A DNA stretch of 64,000 bases, from the NCBI GenBank assembly GCA_041749475.1, contig JBGTBD010000002.1:1-64000 (forward strand), given 5' to 3'. Source of the DNA: JBGTBD01 sp041749475 (GTDB lineage: Bacteria; Pseudomonadota; Alphaproteobacteria; Rickettsiales; UBA998). Shown here piece after piece: positions 25,711-34,058 of the stretch. Under the pieces are notes generated by a model, which saw only the letters and a program-made list of their open reading frames with translations, ran no database searches and was not told the origin of the DNA. The first letter of the stretch is position 1. Each line of letters opens with the position of its first letter. The translations under genes were made by a program, and so were the position numbers.

Positions 25711-26751
25711 TCAGGCAGACTGGGAGAGGCTGCGCTGTGCTACGGGCGAAGGGGCGCCGATGAAATATCCCTGAAACAAATCGACATCTACACTCAGTAG
25801 ATTATCGTAGATGGCTTGACTCTCCACACCTTCCGCAATGACCGTGATACCCCTATCATGTGCGGTCTCCACTATTACTCCGATCATCGACAATGTGCGT
25901 TGTAATTCCGCGTTACGGGTGATGGTGAGGTCAAGCTTGATGAAATCGGGTTGAATGATATGCAGCAATCCTTCGAGGCTTTTCAGCGAGGTGATGTCGT
26001 CAAGCGAAATGCTGTAGCCTTGCTGGCGGCAGTAATTACATATTGAGCGTAAATGCTGCAGATTGCGTTGTGATTCCGATTGAGTGAGATCGAGAACGAT
26101 GTTCTTCTCGGGCAGATTATATTTTTTTACTACGTGGCTCAGCCCTTCGAGATAAACCTCGGGACGTTGCACGAAACCGGACTGGAAGTTGATGAATAGA
26201 CGGTTTTCGGCATTGCTGGCAACAAAGGATTCCACGGCTTTCTGGTGCAGGTAGCGGTCGAGCTTGAATTCGAGATTGAGAATTTTGCTGGCAGCAAAGA
26301 TTTCTTTTCCACCGACGAGTGTCTCCTCATCCAGATAGACACGCGCGAAGGATTCATAGCCGAATACTTTGCTGCGTCGGTCATGCACGGGTTGCAGGAA
26401 GCAGGTCACGCGGTCGGCGAGGAGGGCGTCACCCAGCCAAAGACTGCTGGTGATATACTTAATGTCGCGTACTGAGCGGAGGTTGCTTTTGATAACGGAG
26501 GCGGCGGGCTCTTCCTCCGAGGCGATGACGGCTGCGTGTAGCGTGTCGGTCACCGTCATATTTTCGATAAGCTTTTCCAGCATCTGCCAGGCTTCATGCC
26601 AAGGGCAGTGAACTTCTTTTATATAGAGGCCTTCCCCGCGCATCTGGAACTCGCTACCGAGCTTCAGTGATGACGCATCGCTGCCGGACAGCACGATCCA
26701 GTAATGGGCGGGCTGGGTGATGGGGAGGCTGTCATTCGGGAAATAGTTCAT
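25711..26751 (-). CDS. Degenerate EAL-domain protein
   Basis: EAL domains hydrolyse or bind c-di-GMP. The C-terminal 220 residues align with the fold: FGYESFAR (EAL replaced by ESF), RLFINFQ, IVLDLTQSE (the usual metal-binding Glu is Asp), YSISLDDITSL (DDFGTG loop altered), DFIKLDLT, VIAEGVES and LFQGYFIG. Several catalytic residues remain but the signature and loop 6 are changed, so weak activity or a binding-only role is likely. The N-terminal 120 residues are unassigned. The ATG at 26751 has AGGAAAGG seven bases upstream, unlike the ATG at 26808, so the shorter start is used. It lies between the Tad and alginate loci. Confidence 0.82.
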   Translation of the reverse strand: MNYFPNDSLPITQPAHYWIVLSGSDASSLKLGSEFQMRGEGLYIKEVHCPWHEAWQMLEKLIENMTVTDTLHAAVIASEEEPAASVIKSNLRSVRDIKYITSSLWLGDALLADRVTCFLQPVHDRRSKVFGYESFARVYLDEETLVGGKEIFAASKILNLEFKLDRYLHQKAVESFVASNAENRLFINFQSGFVQRPEVYLEGLSHVVKKYNLPEKNIVLDLTQSESQRNLQHLRSICNYCRQQGYSISLDDITSLKSLEGLLHIIQPDFIKLDLTITRNAELQRTLSMIGVIVETAHDRGITVIAEGVESQAIYDNLLSVDVDLFQGYFIGAPSPVAQRSLSQSA

Positions 26752-26957
26752 TAATCGCCTTTCCTGCGAACGGAGGAACAACGCTTTCTTATCATCCTCC
26801 CGTTGCATGAAGATTCGGTTAACAGGCGTGATTTTCTAAGGTGTTCCATGTTCCCATACCCTTTCATACATAGATTGCTTTTGTGCTAATTTATATTCTC
26901 TCCCTTCCGGTGTAAGCCGCTCTCCCCCAAAGTCTTTCTCCATCAAAGGAGAGAAGC

Positions 26958-27218
26958 ATGTATTTACTGAATGCGCGGACGACGAACGGGTCGGGTACGG
27001 CTCATGAGAATTATTCCTATCTGCAATCGGTCTATTGCTGGGGAACCTTCAACGGGGCAACGGTCACACTGGAAGGCTCGCCGGATAACACCGAGTGGTT
27101 CAGCATCGCCACCTTCACGGCCAAGGGGGTGAAAGGCATTGGCGTCAATGCACGGTATCTGCGGGGGACGGTGGCGTCGGCGGGTGGGTCAACCAGCGTT
27201 CAACTGCTGTTATCCTGA
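26958..27218 (+). CDS. Small beta-rich protein, phage-structural-like
   Basis: An 86-residue protein with no signal peptide. It appears to be a single beta-sandwich module (GATVTLEGSPDNTEWFSIATFTAKGVKGIGVNARYLRGTV). Such short modules are common in phage tail and baseplate proteins and in carbohydrate-binding folds. A strong ribosome site (AAAGGAGAGAAGC) precedes the ATG. It is followed immediately by two overlapping genes that end in the SGNH hydrolase, suggesting a three-gene unit. I do not recognise the family. Confidence 0.6.
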   Translation: MYLLNARTTNGSGTAHENYSYLQSVYCWGTFNGATVTLEGSPDNTEWFSIATFTAKGVKGIGVNARYLRGTVASAGGSTSVQLLLS

Positions 27219-27219
27219 G

Positions 27220-27378
27220 ATGAAACGCCCCCTTACGTTGCCCGCCAGCGGGCCGGTCACGTTCGGCCCGGCGACGCGCATGTTCTATGAAGGCGGGGCC
27301 ATGCCCAATACCGATGATGCAGAGGCGACGGTCGATGCTGATACTATCCTTACCGATTCATCCCAGGAGATGTTATGA
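27220..27378 (+). CDS. Small linker gene before the SGNH hydrolase
   Basis: A 52-codon frame beginning ATG at 27220, two bases after the stop of the previous gene, and ending with a TGA that overlaps the ATG of the next gene (ATGTTATGA). It encodes MKRPLTLPASGPVTFG... and an acidic tail. No domain is visible. The tight coupling on both sides argues that it is translated, but a leader or coupling function without a stable product is equally possible. Confidence 0.4.
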   Translation: MKRPLTLPASGPVTFGPATRMFYEGGAMPNTDDAEATVDADTILTDSSQEML

Positions 27379-28784
27379 CCTTTATCCAGACCGTGAACAC
27401 GGGAAGTGCCGCCAATGACGGTACAGGCGACGCGCTGCGTACCGCCTTCACGAAGCTTAATGACAATATGAAAAGCATTCGTAGTGATATCACCAGTGCA
27501 CCCCATGCGGTGATCGTCGGCGATAGTTTGACGGCGCATCAGACGGAACTGATCTCACCCAATGGTGCGGTGCATGGCGTGCGCGGCTATTTCAGTTGGT
27601 TACAAGTGCGGCTGGGGTTTCCGTTCAATTACACAGTGGGCAATACCGGAGCGGCGGCGACGAAGGGGGACAATAAAGGTATCAGCGGGGATACGACGAC
27701 GGGCGTGCTGGCGCGGTTGCAAGCGGATGTGCTCGACCGTCGCCCCGATATCGTGTTCGTCTGGTGCGGGACGAATGACATCAATAGCGGCGCGAGTTAT
27801 GCGACGGTGACATCCAACCTTAACACTATTTACCAGCGCATACTGGATCAGGGTGCGACGGTCATCGCCGTTCCGGTGACGCCGCGCAATGCGGCGGCGG
27901 GGACGGATTGGGCGGGAGCGTCGCAACGCAGGACGCATCTTGCGGTGAATCATTGGATCAATCGCAAGGCACAGGAAACGCAAGGAATGTTGCTGATCGA
28001 CCCGTGCACAATATGGACGGACCCGACGAGTGCGAACGGTGATGCGCGCAGCGGCTTCTCGACCGACGGTGTGCATTGTTCTCCGACCGGGGGGTATTGG
28101 ATGGGTGAGGCGGCGGTGGCGACATTGGGCGGATTGATCCGCCCCATCCAGCAAGTCGCGGTCAGCCAGTATGATCAGTATGACGCAACGTATAACCCAT
28201 CCGGCAACCTGCTTTCCAACGGGCTATTGACAGGCACGGGTGGGACGGTGGGGACGGGGGCGAGCGGCACGGTCGCCACCGGGTGGCAATTGTCGCGTAG
28301 CAGCGGAAGCCATGTCACCGCAACAGGCAGCAAGACCACGCGCAGTGACGGGTTGCCGGGGGATGTGCAGCAGATCGTGCTCACGGTCAACGGCAGCGGT
28401 AGCGGTACGGGTATCGTCAATTTCGCGACGAGTCCTTCCTCGGTCACTACGGGCTTAGCAGCAGGTGCATGGGTGGAAGGTTCATGCGAGATCGAGGTGT
28501 CGGCATCGAGCGGGGGCGGTAGCCCGGTAGAAGCGGTGTATCTGGATATGCAGGATGTAACTTCGGGCGGGTCACGCGTGCGGTGCTTCCAATCACTCAA
28601 TGGGTATAAATATCCGAACGTGGCATGGAAGGGAGTGTTCAAGACGCCGCCGCTTCAGCTGGTGGGAACGGACGGGCTGCGTATCCGCATCACGGCGGAA
28701 ATGGCGGAAAACGTCAATGACAGCGTGACGGTGAAGCTCAGCAGGATGACGATGCGTAGACGGTTGACTACGCCCGTATTTTAG
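27375..28784 (+). CDS. SGNH/GDSL hydrolase with phage tail-fibre-like N-terminus
   Basis: A 469-residue protein. Residues 1-31 (NTGSAANDGTGDALRTAF and KLNDN) match the start motif common in phage tail fibres. Residues 45-250 form an SGNH hydrolase: block I GDSLT (Ser51), block II GNTG, block III GTND (Asn134) and block V DGVH (Asp231, His234). The remaining 210 residues are Gly/Ser/Thr-rich beta structure like a carbohydrate-binding jelly roll. No signal peptide is seen. SGNH enzymes of this type are often carbohydrate esterases, so deacetylation of a surface polymer is plausible. It converges on the barrel gene with a 4-bp overlap. Confidence 0.78.
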   Translation: MTFIQTVNTGSAANDGTGDALRTAFTKLNDNMKSIRSDITSAPHAVIVGDSLTAHQTELISPNGAVHGVRGYFSWLQVRLGFPFNYTVGNTGAAATKGDNKGISGDTTTGVLARLQADVLDRRPDIVFVWCGTNDINSGASYATVTSNLNTIYQRILDQGATVIAVPVTPRNAAAGTDWAGASQRRTHLAVNHWINRKAQETQGMLLIDPCTIWTDPTSANGDARSGFSTDGVHCSPTGGYWMGEAAVATLGGLIRPIQQVAVSQYDQYDATYNPSGNLLSNGLLTGTGGTVGTGASGTVATGWQLSRSSGSHVTATGSKTTRSDGLPGDVQQIVLTVNGSGSGTGIVNFATSPSSVTTGLAAGAWVEGSCEIEVSASSGGGSPVEAVYLDMQDVTSGGSRVRCFQSLNGYKYPNVAWKGVFKTPPLQLVGTDGLRIRITAEMAENVNDSVTVKLSRMTMRRRLTTPVF

Positions 28785-30064
28785 TAGGTGGCGAAGAGGC
28801 GGAGCATCAGACTATTGGCATCGTACTCGACCGTGGCGTCGTCGGAATTACGGGTGACGAATCCGTATTCCACGCCAGCGTGGTAAATCTCGGTGATGTC
28901 ATAGGTCAGCCCGAGATTGAGATCGACGATATGGTCTTCCCGGCTGGGGCGACCATTGGTATTGTTGATCTCGAAATCATAATTGGTGTAGCGCAGTAAA
29001 CCACTTGCGGTCCATTGCGGCTGGAAGTGGTATTCCGCTCCCCCGCCGACGCGGGTGCGTAAGTACCCGGAGGAATCAGCCAAGGTCGATTCCTCGACGC
29101 TGCGGCTGAGCACCCCGATAAGTGTCAGCTCGGGCAGAACGTCCCATTGCAGGTTCGCGTTGGCGGCGAGGCCGTCTACATCCTCACGGAAGTCATCGTC
29201 GTAATCCTGCGAGAGATAACCGAGGTTGACGTTGAGGTAATATTCTTCCTCAAGGCTGCCTTTCTGGATACCGGCGACGGCTTCGTAGCCACTGGAATCA
29301 AGGCTGTGCAACGCAGTGCCATCGATCATCTTGTCATAATCGCGCCAGTTCACCGTGCCTTTGACGTAGAGCAGCGTATCCGTCGTCACATAATAACCGG
29401 GGCGGGCGCTGAGTTCGTATTCGTTACGGTTCCGGTCTTCGTTGATGATGGTGGTGTTGGCAAATGCGTCCGTATTGTCGTAATCGAACGTGCTGGCTTG
29501 AGCATCCAGATCGATGCGCAAATCGTCCATACGCCCCGTCGTGCCAAGGCCGAATTCGCCGCGGCGGTAGAAGGTCGGCTCCGTCGCCTGACGGTCGGGA
29601 TCGTCGATGAACGCACCGATGGCGACATGGTCGAAGCCATAGCGCGCTCGTCCGTTAACGCTCCAATAGGGGGAGAGTTCCGTCGAGCCGTCGAGCCGGA
29701 AATCGGCGTCAGTGTAGTTATTGCGGCTTTCGGTGAAATACTGGCCGCGTTCGAGTTCGGCGCGGGCTTTTATGACGTATCCGTCATCATGCGTGCGGAA
29801 TAATACGCCGGGACGGATGAAGGCAATGCCGTCGCTCTCCTCATTCGTCGGGCTGCGATAAATGTTATCGACGAACCTTACGCCCGTCTCCCCGAACAGG
29901 GAGGCGGTGACCAGCGCTTCGCTGGCGGCTTGCTTCTTCGCCTGACGGACAAGGGTGGGAACCTCTTCGTCTTCCTCGATATTGGTTTGGGCCATCACGG
30001 GCAAGGCAACACAGCTAAGTGCAGCGGTGCAGAGGAGGCGGGTGAGGTACAGACGATTGATCAT
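28781..30064 (-). CDS. Outer-membrane beta-barrel, putative polymer export porin
   Basis: A 427-residue protein with a signal peptide (LLCTAALSCVALPVMAQ). Alternating strands fill the rest (YVIKARAELERGQYF, PYWSVNGRARYGF, YYLNVNLGYLSQDY, WTASGLLRYTNYDF), ending in an aromatic C-terminal strand (LMLRLFATY). This is the outer-membrane barrel pattern of the BBP2-type proteins linked to exopolysaccharide loci. It follows the Sel1 lipoprotein gene in the order algK-algE of Pseudomonas, so it is the best candidate for the polymer export channel. I do not see the AlgE-specific sequence, and the substitution by a different barrel family is an inference from position. Confidence 0.75.
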   Translation of the reverse strand: MINRLYLTRLLCTAALSCVALPVMAQTNIEEDEEVPTLVRQAKKQAASEALVTASLFGETGVRFVDNIYRSPTNEESDGIAFIRPGVLFRTHDDGYVIKARAELERGQYFTESRNNYTDADFRLDGSTELSPYWSVNGRARYGFDHVAIGAFIDDPDRQATEPTFYRRGEFGLGTTGRMDDLRIDLDAQASTFDYDNTDAFANTTIINEDRNRNEYELSARPGYYVTTDTLLYVKGTVNWRDYDKMIDGTALHSLDSSGYEAVAGIQKGSLEEEYYLNVNLGYLSQDYDDDFREDVDGLAANANLQWDVLPELTLIGVLSRSVEESTLADSSGYLRTRVGGGAEYHFQPQWTASGLLRYTNYDFEINNTNGRPSREDHIVDLNLGLTYDITEIYHAGVEYGFVTRNSDDATVEYDANSLMLRLFATY

Positions 30065-30127
30065 ATTGGTTCCTTGGCTGAAGCTGTACTATACTTCAAA
30101 CCAGTTAACAAATATTTGTTTTTAAGA

Positions 30128-32359
30128 TTATTCCGACAGGGTGGAAAGCAGGGCGGATGCGCCGGGATAGCCGTGTGTGGCGGCGAGTCCAAGCCAATGA
30201 GCGGCTTTGGCTTTATCCGCCGTCACTCCCGTTCCGCGCGCATAGGCCACGCCCGTTTGGAATTCTCCTTCCGGGCTGCCTGCGGTGGCCGCTTTTTCGT
30301 ACCATGCGAAGGATTGGGCGTTATCGGCGGTTATTCCCCGGCCAAGACGGTAGGATTCCGCCACCATGACCATCCCTTGCGAGGAGCCTTTATCGGCCGC
30401 TTTCTGGAACCATTGGAAGGATTGCTCCATATCCACCGTCGTCCCCTTGCCACTGAGATAGGCTTTGCCGACTTCGATCATGGCCTGAGTATCGCCACGG
30501 GTGGCGGCGGACTGGTAGTGGGCGAAGGCGGCTTCCGGGGTGGCGAAGGATTTTTTGCTGGAGGATTTTCCTATTTTTGCCGGGCGATTGAGCTGGGCCA
30601 GTGCTTCCCGCGCGCCGGGTACGTTCGTGCTATCCGCCATCTGCAATAAATGGCGACCCTTGGCCGTATTCTGGGCGACACGCTTGCCGCTGATATAGCT
30701 GCGCGCTTGTGAGACAAGGCGGTTGGGCTGGGCGCTGGCGGCTTTTTGCAGCCATTGGTTTGCTGAATCCTTATCACTAGTGACGCCTGTACCCGTCTCG
30801 AACGCGTATGCCAGTTCACCCATCGCACGGGCATCGCCCCGTTGGGCGGCGACGATGAACCAGCGGACGGCTTCCGCGTCGTTCCGCGGTGTGCCGTAGG
30901 CGGTGCTGTGATAGAGGCCCAGATAATAAGCGGCTGGGATGTCGCCATATTCGCCGGCGCGCTGCATCCACGCGAAGGCTTGCTCAGGATTCCGGGCGAC
31001 GCCTTCCCCGCGTTCACTCATCCACGCGACGCGGCGCATGGCGGAGGCAACGCCGAGCTCACCGGCTTTGACATAATAGGTGATCGCCTGTTTGGGGTCT
31101 TTGGGCAGGCCGATCCCATCCCGATGGAGATCGCCCAGGGCCACCAGAGCGGAAGGGGTCTGGCGGTTGGCGGCTTCCTGATAATAGGCGATGGCGGTGG
31201 CGCTGTTTTGCGGTACGCCCGTGCCGTCACGATAGGCGTGGCCCAGTTCGACGATGGCATTGGTCGAGCCGAGCTGCATCCCGCGCCGGAGGAATTTTAT
31301 GGCCTTTTCCCTATTCTGGATGAAGCCGTGGGAGCCATGCATCGCCAGTTTGCCAAGCTCGGTATAGGCTGTGCCGGAATCGCGCTTGGCGGCTTTGATG
31401 AACATGCGTACGGCATCTTCCGGGGAGCCGCTTGTCCCTTCTGCGCCGTTCAGGGTGAGGATGGCAAGGGAGGTAAGGGCATCGACATCGCCCAATGCAG
31501 CGCTCTGTTTATACCAGATAACGGCTTTATCCGGCTGTGGCCTGCCGCCGATTTTGCCGCTTTCGTACAGCTGGCCGATGCGCAGCATCGAAGTGGCATT
31601 GCCTTGTTCCGCGCCTTGTTTCAGGAGTAATAACGCATCGTTCACCGGGTCTTTGCGGGTTTTCTCCTCCATCCACATATCGGCGAGTTCGACGGCGGCG
31701 GAGGGGTTACCCTGCGCGATGGCCTTGCGATACCATTCTTCCGCCTTGGCGACATCCTTATCCACATAGACGCCGCGACGGTAGAACTGGGCGAGGGTGA
31801 CCATTGCCGCATCGTCATTGGCGCGAATCATCTCTTCGATTTCCGGTAACGTAGCGGGAGAGTAACCTCTCGTAACCTTGGCGGTTGCCGGGTTAATTTC
31901 CCCTGTATCGTGCATCGTGTTCATCGCCAGCCGCGCCTTGGGGATGACGTCGGCAATGGTGCTATATAAGTAGTAGGCTTCAGAGGGGTTCTTCGCGATA
32001 CCCTCGCCGTTGCGGTACGCGGTGGCGAGGCTGTGGGTGGCGGGGGCGTATCCCAGGGAAGACGCTTGCTGCAATAATTGTGCGCGCTTGGTCAAATCAG
32101 CGGGGACGCCCTTGCCGCCGCTGTAATAATCAGCGAGGCGCGCCAAAATCTCGGCCCGCTGGCTGGAAGTCCATGCTTGATCGAGAGCCGCTTCATATTG
32201 CTGGATGGCGAGGGGGTATTTCCCTTGTTCCTCATAGTGTTCTGCCTGACGCATCTCGGAAGCGCCGGGTTTTTCCATTACGACGAAAGTACAGGAAGTG
32301 CTGACCAGCAAACTGGCAAGACATAGCTGACGCCCTATCGAAAAACGGTTAAACGGCAT
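30128..32359 (-). CDS. Sel1-repeat lipoprotein, AlgK-like
   Basis: A 743-residue protein with a signal peptide that ends LLVSTSC, a weak lipobox. About 16-18 Sel1 repeats follow, of the pattern A-x-x-x-L-G-x-x-Y-x-x-G-x-G-V-x-x-D-x-x-x-A-x-x-W-x-x-x-A-A. In Pseudomonas AlgK, an outer-membrane TPR/Sel1 lipoprotein, helps place the AlgE porin and binds periplasmic alginate enzymes. This gene sits divergent from alg8 (139 bp between starts) and upstream of the barrel gene, as AlgK precedes AlgE. It is much longer than AlgK (about 450 residues). The divergent intergenic region probably contains both promoters. Confidence 0.8.
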   Translation of the reverse strand: MPFNRFSIGRQLCLASLLVSTSCTFVVMEKPGASEMRQAEHYEEQGKYPLAIQQYEAALDQAWTSSQRAEILARLADYYSGGKGVPADLTKRAQLLQQASSLGYAPATHSLATAYRNGEGIAKNPSEAYYLYSTIADVIPKARLAMNTMHDTGEINPATAKVTRGYSPATLPEIEEMIRANDDAAMVTLAQFYRRGVYVDKDVAKAEEWYRKAIAQGNPSAAVELADMWMEEKTRKDPVNDALLLLKQGAEQGNATSMLRIGQLYESGKIGGRPQPDKAVIWYKQSAALGDVDALTSLAILTLNGAEGTSGSPEDAVRMFIKAAKRDSGTAYTELGKLAMHGSHGFIQNREKAIKFLRRGMQLGSTNAIVELGHAYRDGTGVPQNSATAIAYYQEAANRQTPSALVALGDLHRDGIGLPKDPKQAITYYVKAGELGVASAMRRVAWMSERGEGVARNPEQAFAWMQRAGEYGDIPAAYYLGLYHSTAYGTPRNDAEAVRWFIVAAQRGDARAMGELAYAFETGTGVTSDKDSANQWLQKAASAQPNRLVSQARSYISGKRVAQNTAKGRHLLQMADSTNVPGAREALAQLNRPAKIGKSSSKKSFATPEAAFAHYQSAATRGDTQAMIEVGKAYLSGKGTTVDMEQSFQWFQKAADKGSSQGMVMVAESYRLGRGITADNAQSFAWYEKAATAGSPEGEFQTGVAYARGTGVTADKAKAAHWLGLAATHGYPGASALLSTLSE

Positions 32360-32497
32360 GAAAATTCCTTACTAATCGCTGGTTTATAGCCAATGGATAG
32401 CAGCGTGGAAATAAAAAATGTGTGTGGCGGGCATTATAACTGCATATTCCCTCTAGCTTTCTTAAATTAGTGTGGATAATCCTGCCGGGTCACGCTA

Positions 32498-34054
32498 ATG
32501 ATAAGCGCTTCACAATACTGGTTTTGTAGGAATATACGCCGCATGTTGTTTTGGTTGGGCCACGTACTTTATATTACAGTGTGGACATTGTTCGCACTCG
32601 CGTTGCCTAAGGTGATCTGGGATCCCGAGGCGGCACAGTTCCTGTTCATCATCGGGTTCATCGCCATCTGGCGCTACTCATGGGGGGCGCTGAACTGGGT
32701 GCGGCATCACATCTATACTAAATCCGTCTTCCCGCGCTGGCGGAAACATGCTGAATCGCTAGGGGAAGTGGGGATGCCAAGCCATGTCTATCTGCTCGTC
32801 ACCAGTTTCCGCATCGGTACGGAGACCACGCGCCGGGTGTATCAAAGCGCGTTCCGTGAGGCGATCCATTACGGACGCCCGGTGACCATCGTCGTCTCGG
32901 TCGTCGAACGGGCAGACCAGACATTCATCAAGCAGATGTTCATGCAGATGCAGCCGCCGGAATCGGTGAAGTTGGTGTTCGTGCGTATCGCGGGGACGGG
33001 TAAGCGCGACGCGCTGGCCTGCGGGTTCCGCGCCATCTCCAAGCAACAGCCACCGCGTGATGCGGTGGTGGCGGTTATCGACGGGGATAGCATGCTGAAC
33101 GAAGGGCTGATTGCCAAATGCGTGCCGTTCTTCACCTCCATGCCGAATCTGGGTGCGTTGACGACGGATGAAGTCTGCGAAGTAGACGGGCGGTGGGTGT
33201 TCAAAGAATGGTATAATCTGAGGTTCGCGCAGCGACATATCTTCATGTCTTCAGTCAGTATCTCGCGCCGGGTATTGACGTTGACGGGGCGGATGTCGAT
33301 GTTCCGGGCGGATATTATTTGTGACCCCGATTTCGTGCGCGCGGTAGAGCTGGATTGGGTGGATCACTGGCGATTGGGACGGTTTAAGTTCCTGACGGGG
33401 GATGATAAATCCTCCTGGTACTATCTGCTGAAAAAAGGCTATCCGATGATTTATGTGCCGGATGTGCAGGTGGTGACTATCGAAACCCCGCCCGACCCCA
33501 GCTTCTTCAAGAGTTCCGTGGTGTTGATGCGCCGCTGGTTCGGTAATATGTTGCGCACCAATGCGCGCGCTATCGCGCTGGGGCCGGGGCCGATGAACTG
33601 GTTCCCGTGGATCAGTATCATGGATCAGCGAATCTCGATGTGGACGTCGCTGACCGGTTTCGTCGCCGCTATTCTCGCCACGTTCGCGCTCGATCCGTTT
33701 GCATTCATCTATTACCTGCTGTGGATCGGACTGACACGGTACGTATTGACGCTTAGCTTACTTGCTGCGCGTCCCAAGGTATCGGCTTTTTATCCGTTCC
33801 TGCTTTATTACAATCAAATCGTGGGGTCGTTCATCAAAACGGTTGTATTATTCCGGCTCGACAAACAGAAATGGACGCGGCAGAAAACGACGCTTCGTGT
33901 CACCCGCACGGGAATGATGGAGCGGATGGTTGCGTTCAGTTCGGCCTATATGCATCTATTCGCATTCGGGCTTCTCGTCGCGGCACTCTCTACCCTCGCC
34001 AATATTATCCGTGCGCCGGAATTGGGTTTCTGGTATCACATGCTGAAAGGTTAA
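32498..34054 (+). CDS. alg8: Alginate polymerase Alg8
   Basis: Alg8 is the family-2 membrane glycosyltransferase that polymerises mannuronate from GDP-mannuronate. All catalytic segments are recognisable: VIDGDSM (Asp195/Asp197), NLRFAQRHIFMSSVSISRRVLTLTGRMSMFRA, the strongly Alg8-specific GDDKSSW (301-307) and RRWFGN (345-350). Two N-terminal and at least three C-terminal membrane segments frame the cytosolic GT domain. The 518-residue length is close to the 494 of Pseudomonas. It is the first gene of a seven-gene plus-strand operon. The near-identity of these motifs makes this the firmest anchor for calling the locus alginate-type. Confidence 0.95.
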   Translation: MISASQYWFCRNIRRMLFWLGHVLYITVWTLFALALPKVIWDPEAAQFLFIIGFIAIWRYSWGALNWVRHHIYTKSVFPRWRKHAESLGEVGMPSHVYLLVTSFRIGTETTRRVYQSAFREAIHYGRPVTIVVSVVERADQTFIKQMFMQMQPPESVKLVFVRIAGTGKRDALACGFRAISKQQPPRDAVVAVIDGDSMLNEGLIAKCVPFFTSMPNLGALTTDEVCEVDGRWVFKEWYNLRFAQRHIFMSSVSISRRVLTLTGRMSMFRADIICDPDFVRAVELDWVDHWRLGRFKFLTGDDKSSWYYLLKKGYPMIYVPDVQVVTIETPPDPSFFKSSVVLMRRWFGNMLRTNARAIALGPGPMNWFPWISIMDQRISMWTSLTGFVAAILATFALDPFAFIYYLLWIGLTRYVLTLSLLAARPKVSAFYPFLLYYNQIVGSFIKTVVLFRLDKQKWTRQKTTLRVTRTGMMERMVAFSSAYMHLFAFGLLVAALSTLANIIRAPELGFWYHMLKG

Positions 34055-34058
34055 TTGT

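Noticed and set aside
30842..31630. 262-codon frame antisense to a Sel1 gene
   Set aside because: Periodic Gly/Ala shadow of the Sel1 repeats; no ribosome site, and the sense strand is a clear repeat protein.
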